Assembly: GCF_002964975.1 (NCBI RefSeq)
Contig: NZ_PSZM01000001.1
Location: 359,371 to 423,370 of the forward strand
Direction: 5' to 3'
DNA: 64,000 nt
DNA from: Apibacter adventoris
Lineage (GTDB): Bacteria; Bacteroidota; Bacteroidia; Flavobacteriales; Weeksellaceae
A model generated the notes under the pieces. That model was not told where the DNA came from. It saw only the letters and a list, made by a program, of their open reading frames with translations, and did no database searches. Position 1 is the stretch's first letter. Each line of letters opens with the position of its first letter. Position numbers and translations under genes: made by a program. Positions 27,555 through 35,872 of the stretch are shown piece after piece.

Positions 27555-27627
27555 GGTACCTTAGCTCAGTTGGTAGAGCAAAGGACTGAAAATCCTTGTG
27601 TCCTTGGTTCGATTCCAAGAGGTACCA
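27555..27627 (+). tRNA. tRNA-Phe (GAA)
   Basis: A complete 73-nt cloverleaf. Acceptor stem ggtacct pairs with aggtacc (27620-27626) with discriminator A at 27627. The D arm is gctcagttggtagagc. The anticodon stem aagga/tcctt encloses the loop ctgaaaa, giving anticodon GAA. The T arm is cttgg-ttcgatt-ccaag. The 3' CCA is not encoded (ACT follows), so it must be added post-transcriptionally. It is a single gene with its own promoter and terminator. Confidence 0.97.
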
Positions 27628-27630
27628 CTT

Positions 27631-27672
27631 AAAAAACCGTAATCATTTTAGATTATGGTTTTTTGTTTTTTT
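27631..27672 (+). terminator. Terminator after tRNA-Phe
   Basis: aaaaaaccgtaatc (27631-27644) pairs with gattatggtttttt (27651-27664) with one G-T pair and a 6-nt loop, followed by a T-run. It begins 4 nt after the tRNA. Confidence 0.85.
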
Positions 27673-27919
27673 AGAGTTTACGAAGTAAAAAAAGTATTGT
27701 TTATTTTTTGACAGGTGGTAATTAAAATTTAGGAGCTTTTCTATTTATCTTTTTCTAATAATCTGAAATAAGCCACTCTGAGACTTTTACCAGTTCAAAG
27801 GAATCAGCCATAACAGGGATACGAGAATTTCATATACAAACCTTATGAATTTAAGTTAGTATTTTATATGATATTAGAAGAATTATTGAAAAAATATATA
27901 GTTTAGAGCTTTATTTCTT

Positions 27920-29353
27920 TCAAGGTTTTCCATATTTTCTAAATGCTGTTATCGTCTGATAGATTCCATAACCAATAAAAATTTTTGCTATAATAAAGAT
28001 AAAATATAAAACTCCATTGCTTTGAAATTCCTCATTTTTAAAATCTAATGAAAATGTAAATTTTAAAAATTCTAATAAAATAATAGAAAATCCAGCAAAA
28101 GAACTATCTTTATTAGAAAATGTTAAAGGATAATTTGAAGAAATAAAAGAATTAATGATGATTAAAAGTAAGAAAAAGAACAAACTTGCTTCTAAAGTAA
28201 ATTTTACTCCTTTAATCCAATTTCTTCCAAAATCATTAGATTTTTTATTGAGCCATAAAACATAATAATCATAATCTTTAATACTTAACTTTTGAAAGTA
28301 TTTACTTTGGTCTAGTGCATTGTATTTAAGATACTCAATTTTATTTTCTGACTTTAATAATTGTCCTTTGATTGTTCTGATTGTATTTGTATCTATGGAT
28401 TTCAAATTTCCTAATTTTATTCCTTCAAAAAAACCGATTTTTTCAAAATATGATGTTTCAAATTTTATTAATTGAATGCAATTCAAAAATTGAAATGAAG
28501 TTATTCCATGAAAAAAAACGGATTTAAACTCTATATTTAAGACATTAGAATTATCAAAATAAGTAGTTTTTTTAAAAGTACAATTCTTGAACTTCAAAGT
28601 ACTTTTTTCTGATTTTAATTCTGTAAATTCCACCCTTTCTGAAAACTCTATATTATTAAATTCAGTTACTATACCAAAGTTTGATTGTTTAGCTTTAACT
28701 TCTCCAAAAATGCATTTTTCAATTAAAGAGTAACTACTAAGTTTATTTTTCCAAAACTCAAAAACTTGTTTAAAAATACTGAAATTAATCTGTAATATTT
28801 TAATATTATTTCCATTAAGCGTACATTCTTCAAAAAAACTACAATTATCAATAAATAAGAAATTAATTTGATTCAAACGACAATCCAAATAGTTTATATT
28901 TTTATTACCAATAAGGAGGATGTTATTTATTTGATTTAGTTTTTCAGGACTTCCTACAAAAGAAAGCCAATAAATTTCATTAGATGAAATATGAAAGTGA
29001 GAAGAAGTTATATCTGTTTCATTAAAGATTAGAGCTTGAAGCTTAGAATCGTTTATAAACAAGTCAATATTAATCTCACACTTCTCAAATACTATTCTGT
29101 TTAATCTTTCCGGTAATTCTTTAATAGTGATATCAAATCTTTGTCCTGATAAAGCACAATTAAAAAAAGACAGGTTTAAACCAGGTACATTTAAATCATT
29201 AGAATCTGTTAAATTAATAGAATCTGTAATTTGAAAATCAATATCTTTAAAAGACACATTTAACTTAGAAAGATCATTTGTTTGAGAATATTCGTTAACA
29301 GCTTTTTTAATAATTCTTATAAAAAAATTCTCATCTTGAATAATTCTATTCAT
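27920..29353 (-). CDS. Pentapeptide-repeat-like membrane protein
   Basis: A 477-residue protein. Residues about 30-330 are a long series of short segments with a hydrophobic residue every five positions (for example FNCALSG, FEKCEIN, FIDNCSF, FKNCTFKK, FLNCIQL), a degenerate pentapeptide-repeat solenoid. A linker with KYNALDQSKYFQKL and LNKKSNDFGRNWIKG follows, then two or three hydrophobic helices (about 383-405, 420-440, 450-470). This layout occurs in uncharacterised bacterial pentapeptide membrane proteins. No signal peptide. Function unknown; no operon partner. The gene is very A+T-rich and close to a tRNA. Confidence 0.65.
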   Translation of the reverse strand: MNRIIQDENFFIRIIKKAVNEYSQTNDLSKLNVSFKDIDFQITDSINLTDSNDLNVPGLNLSFFNCALSGQRFDITIKELPERLNRIVFEKCEINIDLFINDSKLQALIFNETDITSSHFHISSNEIYWLSFVGSPEKLNQINNILLIGNKNINYLDCRLNQINFLFIDNCSFFEECTLNGNNIKILQINFSIFKQVFEFWKNKLSSYSLIEKCIFGEVKAKQSNFGIVTEFNNIEFSERVEFTELKSEKSTLKFKNCTFKKTTYFDNSNVLNIEFKSVFFHGITSFQFLNCIQLIKFETSYFEKIGFFEGIKLGNLKSIDTNTIRTIKGQLLKSENKIEYLKYNALDQSKYFQKLSIKDYDYYVLWLNKKSNDFGRNWIKGVKFTLEASLFFFLLLIIINSFISSNYPLTFSNKDSSFAGFSIILLEFLKFTFSLDFKNEEFQSNGVLYFIFIIAKIFIGYGIYQTITAFRKYGKP

Positions 29354-29633
29354 AAAGTAGCTTTCTTCATTGTAAATTAGTATACTTATATTTTTTAAAC
29401 ACCTTTAAATTATACAAATGTAATTTTTTATCCTGATATAAAATATCTTTTAGCTACTCTAATTCAAAAAATAAAATTAGTTGGTTTATAAAACCTAAAT
29501 TGTTTAAAAATCCCAATCAGTATATATTTTTACTACTACTTTCTTTCAATAAAAGACGATTTTTAAGATAATGCAGAAAGAAAAGAACCTTAATCCATAT
29601 AACCTTTTATTTTTTTTAAATTTTTAAACTTTA

Positions 29634-30209
29634 CTAATATCTATATATTAAAAAATAAAACTCAAATCCAAAATCTTCTTTATTCACACTATATATTTTA
29701 AACCCATTTTTTTCATAAAATGGAATATTTTTTAATGTTGATGTTTCTAAAACAATAGCTTCTTTTTGTTCCTTATAATATTCTATAACCTCTTGTAAAA
29801 AAACAGATCCTATTCCTTTATCTTGCTGTAAAACATCTACACCTAAAAACCAAAGCTGAATAAAATCAATATTTTTAGGTAGTGTTTCATGAGTAATCCT
29901 TTCTTTTTTCACTACTTTTTGGGCATTTTTTAATCCACTAATACAACAAGCAAATTTTATATCTTGTATAAGGGTGCCTAAAGTAGTTTTCTTTTTTTTG
30001 TGGTCTATGAGTATAGCACAAGCGGTTTCTTCTTCATTTATCAATATCTTTCCAAATTTTTCTCCCATATATAGAGAATAATCCATCAATCTTGAAATAT
30101 ATTTTTCCTTTTTTTGTTTTAAGACATAATTCACCGATTTATTATTTACAAAAGCTTTTGTGAGTATATGGTTTATTTTTGTATAATTTTTACTTACTAC
30201 TTTTTTCAT
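29634..30209 (-). CDS. GNAT-family N-acetyltransferase
   Basis: A 191-residue protein with the GNAT acetyl-CoA-binding core in its second half: LWFLGVDVLQQDKGIGSVFL (about 128-147) contains the QxxGxG-like motif as QDKGIGS, followed by AIVLETSTLKNIPFYEKNGF (about 155-174). The N-terminal half (about 1-100) is typical of the GNAT proteins that open with a short helical unit. The acceptor substrate is unknown. A single gene with 280 bp of AT-rich sequence downstream. Confidence 0.8.
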   Translation of the reverse strand: MKKVVSKNYTKINHILTKAFVNNKSVNYVLKQKKEKYISRLMDYSLYMGEKFGKILINEEETACAILIDHKKKKTTLGTLIQDIKFACCISGLKNAQKVVKKERITHETLPKNIDFIQLWFLGVDVLQQDKGIGSVFLQEVIEYYKEQKEAIVLETSTLKNIPFYEKNGFKIYSVNKEDFGFEFYFLIYRY

Positions 30210-30397
30210 AGATTAAATTTTATACCTGACAAAAATTGAAATGAAAAGCTAATGTAAGATAAAATTTATTTTGTTTTATTATTTCAAATATACTTATACA
30301 GCACATTCTCATAACAGTTGGCCAATATAAAATTAAACCCCAAAAATTACAGATAGGCATATTTCAAAAAAATATAAATACCTTTACCCCTCATTTT

Positions 30398-30405
30398 TAT
30401 TTTTG
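30398..30405 (+). promoter_or_regulatory. Candidate -7 box very close to the ABC-F start codon
   Basis: TATTTTTG ends 5 nt before the ATG at 30411, which would give a nearly leaderless mRNA. A second candidate, TACCTTTA at 30379-30386, would give a leader of about 18 nt. Neither has a clear -33 box. Confidence 0.3.
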
Positions 30406-30410
30406 AATAT

Positions 30411-32291
30411 ATGAACTACCTTTCCGTAAATAATTTAAGCAAATCTTTTGGTATACGCTCGCTTTTTAAAAATGTCTCTTTTCATATTAATGAAGGCGAT
30501 CAAATTGCCTTAGTAGCTAAAAATGGCAGTGGAAAATCGACGTTACTAAAAATATTAGCCGGAAAAGAAACTTCAGATTCAGGAGAAGTAATACTCAATA
30601 AAGATGTTAAAACAATAATGTTTGAACAAAACGATTCATTTGATAACAATCTTTTGACCAAAGATTACATATTTACACATTCCAATCCCATTTTAGATAT
30701 TGTGTATCAATACGAAAAAATGGTGGAAGAAAATCCAGAAAATCCCGATTTAATAAAACTGATTGAAAAAATGGACCAACTGGAAGGGTGGAAAGTTGAG
30801 CCTATTATAAAAGAAATTATATCTAAATTAAAAATAGATTTTCTTTCTCAAAGAATTGAATCTTTATCCGGCGGACAACGAAAAAGAATTGCTCTAGCCA
30901 AATTTTTAATTGATATAAGCTTTGAAAAAGGCCACATTTTGCTTATTCTTGATGAACCTACCAATCATCTGGATATTGACATGGTAGAATGGTTGGAATA
31001 TTTCCTGAACAAAGAAAATAAAACTTTAATTTTGGTTACTCATGATCGGTATTTTCTAGATTCTATCTGTACTAAAATTTTAGAATTAGAAGATGAAACC
31101 ATTTATACACATAATGGAGATTATGAAACCTATGTATCTAATAAAGCACTACGAATCGAAAATCAAATAGCCCAAACCGATAAAGCTAAAAACCTATATA
31201 GAAAAGAACTTGAATGGATGAGACGTCAGCCCAAGGCACGTACCTCTAAATCAAAAAGCAGAATTGATAATTTCTATATTACCGAAGAAAAATCTAAACA
31301 GAAAACCAATGATTCTAATATACAACTTGATATGCAAATGACTCGTTTGGGGAAAAAAATCATTGAAATGAAGAATGTTTCTAAACAATATGGAGATAAA
31401 ATTATATTAGACAATTTTTCTCATTCTTTTGCCAGAGGTTCAAAAATCGGAATTATTGGAAAAAACGGTGTAGGGAAAACTACTTTTTTAAAAATTCTTG
31501 AAAATAAAGAAAATATAGATTCCGGGATCATAGAACGTGGCGAAACAGTAAATATAGGACATTTTAAACAAGGAGGCATTAATTTCAAAGAAGAACTAAG
31601 ACTTATAGATTTTGTTAAAGAAATTGCAGATTATTTTCCCCTCTCCAACGGTAAACAATTAATAGCCTCCCAATTTTTAGAAATGTTTCTTTTTACGCCG
31701 GAAACTCAATATACACCTATTGCTAAACTAAGCGGAGGAGAACGAAAACGTCTTCAACTTTTATCTGTATTATTTAAAAATCCTAATTTTCTTATCTTAG
31801 ATGAACCTACTAATGATTTAGACCTGCCTACACTGACGGTTCTAGAAAACTTCCTTAACGAATACCAAGGTTGTTTACTTATTGTAAGCCATGACAGATA
31901 CTTTATGGATAAAGTAACAGATGAACTAATGATATTTGAAGGTGAAGGAAAAATATCTTGGTTCATAGGTAATTACACACAATATTATATCCAGAAAAAA
32001 GAACTGGAAAATACTAAAGATGAAAAAGAAAAATCCAAAAAAATAAATATAAGCCCATCAATAAATGAGGAAATAAATAAAACAAAAAAACTATCTTTTA
32101 AAGAAAAAAGGGAACTGGAACTTTTAGAAAAAGAAATTCCGAAATTGGAAAAAGAAAAAGAGAATTTAACAGAATTAATTTCAAATCCTAACTTAAATTT
32201 TGAAGAAATTCAAAAAATAAGTACCCAACTGGAAGCTGTTATTCAAAAAATAGAAGAAAAAGAATTTAGATGGCTGGAAATTAATGAATAA
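30411..32291 (+). CDS. ABC-F family ATPase (Uup-like)
   Basis: A 626-residue cytosolic protein with two ABC ATPase domains and no TM segments. Domain 1 has KNGSGKST (37-44), LSGGQRKR and LILDEPTNHLD. Domain 2 has GKNGVGKTT, LSGGERKR and LILDEPTNDLD. A basic linker with RRQPKARTSKSKSR lies between them. A C-terminal coiled coil (about 560-626, rich in E and K) marks the Uup-type subgroup. ABC-F proteins act on ribosomes, and Uup affects transposon excision and ribosome assembly (family knowledge). It could also be annotated as a resistance ABC-F, but nothing here supports that. Confidence 0.9.
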   Translation: MNYLSVNNLSKSFGIRSLFKNVSFHINEGDQIALVAKNGSGKSTLLKILAGKETSDSGEVILNKDVKTIMFEQNDSFDNNLLTKDYIFTHSNPILDIVYQYEKMVEENPENPDLIKLIEKMDQLEGWKVEPIIKEIISKLKIDFLSQRIESLSGGQRKRIALAKFLIDISFEKGHILLILDEPTNHLDIDMVEWLEYFLNKENKTLILVTHDRYFLDSICTKILELEDETIYTHNGDYETYVSNKALRIENQIAQTDKAKNLYRKELEWMRRQPKARTSKSKSRIDNFYITEEKSKQKTNDSNIQLDMQMTRLGKKIIEMKNVSKQYGDKIILDNFSHSFARGSKIGIIGKNGVGKTTFLKILENKENIDSGIIERGETVNIGHFKQGGINFKEELRLIDFVKEIADYFPLSNGKQLIASQFLEMFLFTPETQYTPIAKLSGGERKRLQLLSVLFKNPNFLILDEPTNDLDLPTLTVLENFLNEYQGCLLIVSHDRYFMDKVTDELMIFEGEGKISWFIGNYTQYYIQKKELENTKDEKEKSKKINISPSINEEINKTKKLSFKEKRELELLEKEIPKLEKEKENLTELISNPNLNFEEIQKISTQLEAVIQKIEEKEFRWLEINE

Positions 32292-32329
32292 AAAAAATTA
32301 TCTTTGAAAATTCAAAGATAATTTTTTTA
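32290..32329 (+). terminator. Terminator after the ABC-F gene
   Basis: A nearly perfect palindrome: aattatctttga and its complement tcaaagataatt around a 2-4 nt loop, flanked by A7 and T7 (32291-32328). It directly follows the stop codon and may also stop the convergent Crp/Fnr transcript. Confidence 0.85.
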
Positions 32330-32346
32330 GATATAAACTTATATAA

Positions 32347-33060
32347 TTAAGCTATTACATGTCCCAAACGGGTTAATTTTTGATGATTTAATATTTTTAT
32401 CTTTCTACCTTCTACCTCAATTAAATCATCAGTTTTAAATTCTGAAATTAACCTTATTGCACTTTCAGTTGCTGTACCGATTAAATTCGCCATTTCCTCT
32501 CTAGTTAAAGTTATTTTAATAAAACCTTCACTATCCATACCTAATTTATTTTCTAAAAAAAGTAAGATCTCTGCCAACCTTTCCCGAACAGTTTTTTGAG
32601 CTAAAAGAGTAATAGTTTTCCCTGCTTCTCCTAAATCTTGTGATATTTTTTTTAATATATCAAAAGATACTTTTGAACTTATTTCCAATAATTTGTGAAA
32701 AATAAGTTCAGGTACATATACAGCATTCACTTCCTCCAATACAGTACAAGATGCACTAAAACTTTCTCCACCTAATAAAGAACGATAGCCTACAAGATCT
32801 CCTTTTTTAGTAAATCTTAATATTTGTTCTTTACCATTAAATCCACTCTTATAAAGCTTAGCTGTACCACGAAGTATTCCGTAAATTCCTGTAGGTTTAT
32901 AACCCTCATGAATAATTTCTTGCCCTTTTTCGTAGTGAATTTCTCTCATTTCCTTATCCAGAATATCCATCTCTTCTTTGGTAAATTGATCCAAAATCTC
33001 CTTATTCTTTAATTCTGAAAGGATTAAATCTACCGAATCTTTTGTCATGATATTTGTCAT
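32347..33060 (-). CDS. Crp/Fnr-family transcriptional regulator
   Basis: A 237-residue regulator with a cyclic-nucleotide-binding-like beta-roll (about 25-140, with GTAKLYKSGFNGKEQILRF and GDLVGYRSLLGGE) and a C-terminal winged helix (about 170-230) whose recognition region is LTREEMANLIGTATESAIRL. It lacks the N-terminal cysteine cluster of iron-sulfur FNR, so it probably does not sense oxygen that way. Start may be M5 rather than M1. It is divergent from ccoI, separated by 88 bp containing promoter motifs in both directions, and is the likely regulator of the cbb3 genes. Confidence 0.9.
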   Translation of the reverse strand: MTNIMTKDSVDLILSELKNKEILDQFTKEEMDILDKEMREIHYEKGQEIIHEGYKPTGIYGILRGTAKLYKSGFNGKEQILRFTKKGDLVGYRSLLGGESFSASCTVLEEVNAVYVPELIFHKLLEISSKVSFDILKKISQDLGEAGKTITLLAQKTVRERLAEILLFLENKLGMDSEGFIKITLTREEMANLIGTATESAIRLISEFKTDDLIEVEGRKIKILNHQKLTRLGHVIA

Positions 33061-33080
33061 TTTGTGTGTTCAATTCATTG

Positions 33081-33088
33081 CAAAAATA
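33081..33088 (-). promoter_or_regulatory. Candidate -7 box for the Crp/Fnr gene
   Basis: On the minus strand the sequence reads TATTTTTG, 20 nt before the first possible start codon. It overlaps back to back with the ccoI promoter region. Confidence 0.35.
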
Positions 33089-33112
33089 ATATTTTATTTT
33101 TAAATAAAGCAA

Positions 33113-33120
33113 TATCTTTG
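33113..33120 (+). promoter_or_regulatory. Candidate -7 box for ccoI
   Basis: TATCTTTG fits TAnnTTTG and lies 28 nt before the ccoI ATG. A T-rich stretch 15-22 nt upstream may serve as the -33 element. Confidence 0.4.
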
Positions 33121-33148
33121 TATACACGTTAATTGATTTTATCTAAAT

Positions 33149-35536
33149 ATGAGCGAATTTTGTTTTCATTGTGGACAAAATATTGAAGATGTAAGAATAG
33201 AATTTGATGGGAAAATTTTTTGTTGCAACGGATGTAAAACTGTCTATGAAATTTTAAATCAAAACAATCTTGAAAATTATTACGAATTAAATGAAAAAGC
33301 AGGGATTAAACCAGAAAAAAATCAAAATCACTTCGATTTTTTAGATACTCCTTTAATTTTTAATAAAATTATAGATTATTCGGAAGATGGAACTACTCTG
33401 GTAACTTTCAAAATACCGGTTATACATTGCAGCTCATGTGTTTGGTTATTAGAAAGCTTAAAAGAAATTAATAAAAACATAATTTACTCTACTGTTAATT
33501 TTACTACAAAAACAGTACAAATTGCATATAAAAGTGAATTATATAAACTAAGTGAATTAGCCTATTTTTTAACTGATCTTGGCTACAAACCCATTATAAA
33601 TTTAGAAACTGCAGATAAAAAACCTGAGAAAGTAGACCGATCATTAATTATCAAAATAGGGATTGCAGGATTTTCTTTTGGTAATATAATGCTACTTGCC
33701 TTTCCGGAATTTATGGATAAAGAAGGAGACATATGGTTACATAAATACAATCATTTATTTAGAATACTAATGTTTCTCTTGTCACTTCCCGTAGCATCGT
33801 ATTGTGCCTCTGATTATTATAAATCCGCATGGGCGGCCTTAAAAAACAAATATCTGAATATCGATTTACCCATAGTTGTCGGTATCTTAGCTTTATTTTT
33901 CAGAAGTTGTTATGAAGCATATGAAGGAATAAGTAACGGGTATTTTGACTCTCTTTGTGGATTACTTTTCTTTATGCTTCTGGGTAAATATTTTCAACAA
34001 AGAACTTATAAATACTTAGCCTTCGATAGAGATTATAAGTCATTTTATCCTATTGCAATAACAAAAATAGATTTTAATAATAAACAAGAAAACATACTAA
34101 TTTCTGATTTAAAAGTTGGGGATAGAATTTTAATTAGAAATAATGAAATTATACCTACAGATTCGATCTTAATTAAAGGTGATGCTTTTATAGATAATAG
34201 TTTTATAACAGGTGAATCCAAATTAATTCAAAAGAAAAATGGAGAAAAAATATTTGCCGGAGGAAAACAAATAGGTGCCATATTAGAACTTGAAGTAATT
34301 AAAGAAGTAAATCAAAGTTATTTAACTCAACTATGGAACAATGATGCCTTTAAAAAAGATCACTCTAAAATAGATACTCTCACCAATAAAATAAGCAAAT
34401 ATTTTGTAATTTTCATATTCATAATTACCATATTAAGTGGTTTGTATTGGTATTTTGTGAAAAATAATACTTCACAAATGTATCAAGTAATTACCGCCAT
34501 ATTAATTGTAGCATGTCCTTGTGCTCTTGCTTTATCTTCACCATTTACCATCGGGAATATGATGCGTATTTTTGGACGAAAAAAATTCTATGTTAAAGAT
34601 GCTCTTACTATTGAAAAACTTTCAAAAGTAAATCATATCGTTTTTGATAAAACCGGGACTTTAACCATTAATAAAGCTGCTAAGATTAATTATGAAGGCG
34701 AACCACTAACTCCTAAAGAATTGCAAAATATAAAAGCAGTATTACAAAATTCAAACCATCCGCTATGCAGGTCTTTATATGAATTTATACCAACAAATAA
34801 TAATTACATACCAGTTAAAAATTTTGAGGAAATTATTGGAAAAGGAATTCAAGGCGAAATAGATAAGACTCACATTAAAATTGGTTCTCCTATATTTGTA
34901 GGCGACAAAAATCTAGCTAAAAATGATACTTCCGTCTACATTCAATATAATGGCAAATACAAAGGACGATTTGCATTCTCCAACCAGTATAGAAAAAATA
35001 CACAAAATATTATAAACAGCCTTAAAAATTATAAAATATCCCTATTAAGTGGAGATAATGATTCTGAAAAAGAATTTTTAAAAAAGATATTTCCTGCACA
35101 AACCATTATGAAGTTTAACCAATCTCCCCAAGATAAATTAGAATACATTAGAAAAATTCAGAAAAATTCAGGCACAATTGTCATGATGCTTGGCGATGGT
35201 CTAAATGATGCAGGAGCTCTTAAGCAAGCTGACGTAGGAGTTGCTATTGCTGATGATGTAAACAGTTTTACCCCTTCTTCAGACGCTATATTAGATGGAA
35301 GCAGTTTTGAATATCTTACTAAATTTTTAAAGCTTTCAAAGTCAACAATACATATAATTTATATATGTTTTTTCATCAGTTTTTGTTATAATATCATTGG
35401 ATTAAGCTTTGCCGTTTCCGGTGAATTATCACCCTTAATAGCTGCTATTTTAATGCCTATAAGCTCTATTTCCATAGTAACATTCACAACATTAGCTACA
35501 CTGTTTGTTGGATACAAGAACTTTAAAATCAAATAA
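33149..35536 (+). CDS. ccoI: Copper-translocating P-type ATPase for cbb3 oxidase assembly
   Basis: A 795-residue P1B-type ATPase that exports copper for the binuclear centre of cbb3 oxidase. A cysteine-rich N-terminus (C5, C8, C25, C26, C29) of the kind common in FixI/CcoI is followed by an HMA domain with HCSSC (about 94-98), eight TM segments, the TGES actuator motif, the membrane metal site CPC in VACPCALALS, the phosphorylated DKTGT and the hinge GDGLNDAGAL. Its place directly before ccoS and ccoN, rather than alone, identifies it as CcoI rather than a general copper-detoxifying CopA. Confidence 0.93.
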   Translation: MSEFCFHCGQNIEDVRIEFDGKIFCCNGCKTVYEILNQNNLENYYELNEKAGIKPEKNQNHFDFLDTPLIFNKIIDYSEDGTTLVTFKIPVIHCSSCVWLLESLKEINKNIIYSTVNFTTKTVQIAYKSELYKLSELAYFLTDLGYKPIINLETADKKPEKVDRSLIIKIGIAGFSFGNIMLLAFPEFMDKEGDIWLHKYNHLFRILMFLLSLPVASYCASDYYKSAWAALKNKYLNIDLPIVVGILALFFRSCYEAYEGISNGYFDSLCGLLFFMLLGKYFQQRTYKYLAFDRDYKSFYPIAITKIDFNNKQENILISDLKVGDRILIRNNEIIPTDSILIKGDAFIDNSFITGESKLIQKKNGEKIFAGGKQIGAILELEVIKEVNQSYLTQLWNNDAFKKDHSKIDTLTNKISKYFVIFIFIITILSGLYWYFVKNNTSQMYQVITAILIVACPCALALSSPFTIGNMMRIFGRKKFYVKDALTIEKLSKVNHIVFDKTGTLTINKAAKINYEGEPLTPKELQNIKAVLQNSNHPLCRSLYEFIPTNNNYIPVKNFEEIIGKGIQGEIDKTHIKIGSPIFVGDKNLAKNDTSVYIQYNGKYKGRFAFSNQYRKNTQNIINSLKNYKISLLSGDNDSEKEFLKKIFPAQTIMKFNQSPQDKLEYIRKIQKNSGTIVMMLGDGLNDAGALKQADVGVAIADDVNSFTPSSDAILDGSSFEYLTKFLKLSKSTIHIIYICFFISFCYNIIGLSFAVSGELSPLIAAILMPISSISIVTFTTLATLFVGYKNFKIK

Positions 35537-35589
35537 TTAAATACGCATGTTATTTAGAATGATTATAAATTTATATCTCATAATTAAAT

Positions 35590-35603
35590 ATGATAAAAAT
35601 CAT
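35590..35603 (+). promoter_or_regulatory. FNR/CRP-like palindrome upstream of ccoS-ccoNO
   Basis: ATGAT-AAAA-ATCAT is a perfect inverted repeat with the 5-4-5 geometry of the FNR box (TTGAT-N4-ATCAA). Its centre (35596.5) is about 30 nt upstream of a TATTTTTG -7 box at 35627, about -44 from the expected start. That is close to an activator position. The gene for a Crp/Fnr protein lies 2.5 kb upstream, divergent from ccoI. Confidence 0.5.
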
Positions 35604-35626
35604 CATACCTAGAAATAAATAAACTG

Positions 35627-35634
35627 TATTTTTG
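35627..35634 (+). promoter_or_regulatory. Candidate -7 box for the ccoS-ccoP operon
   Basis: TATTTTTG fits TAnnTTTG, 21 nt before the ccoS ATG. There is no TTTG at -33, consistent with a promoter that depends on an activator. Confidence 0.45.
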
Positions 35635-35655
35635 CTATTATAGCTATATTAAATT

Positions 35656-35865
35656 ATGGAAATATTATATTTAATGATATTATGCAGTGTTTCACTTGCT
35701 ATTATCTTTTTAGCTCTATTTATTTATGGTATAAAAAGTGGTCAATTTGATGATGATGAGTCACCAGCTGTAAGAATATTACTAGACTCCGACCAAAATC
35801 AAACAAACTCTAATGATGATAAAACAGAACAAAAAAAAGACAATCATAATAAAGTAACTACGTAA
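35656..35865 (+). CDS. ccoS: cbb3-type oxidase assembly protein CcoS
   Basis: A 69-residue single-TM protein (helix at about 3-24) with the family's short motif GIKSGQFDDDESPAVRILLD immediately after it; the acidic FDD..SP segment is diagnostic. CcoS is needed to insert cofactors (heme b and copper) into CcoN. The C-terminal tail is polar and low-complexity. 7 bp precede ccoN. Confidence 0.92.
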   Translation: MEILYLMILCSVSLAIIFLALFIYGIKSGQFDDDESPAVRILLDSDQNQTNSNDDKTEQKKDNHNKVTT

Positions 35866-35872
35866 TCAAAAA

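Noticed and set aside
27920..29353. Qnr-type quinolone-resistance pentapeptide protein
   Set aside because: The protein is twice the length, has C-terminal TM segments and a degenerate repeat; no resistance role is supported.
27555..30209. Genomic island integrated at tRNA-Phe
   Set aside because: No integrase and no repeated copy of the tRNA 3' end was seen between the tRNA and the ABC-F gene.
35656..35865. CcoS reading as a spurious small open frame
   Set aside because: The TM helix, the FDD..SP motif and the position before ccoN identify it as a real gene.
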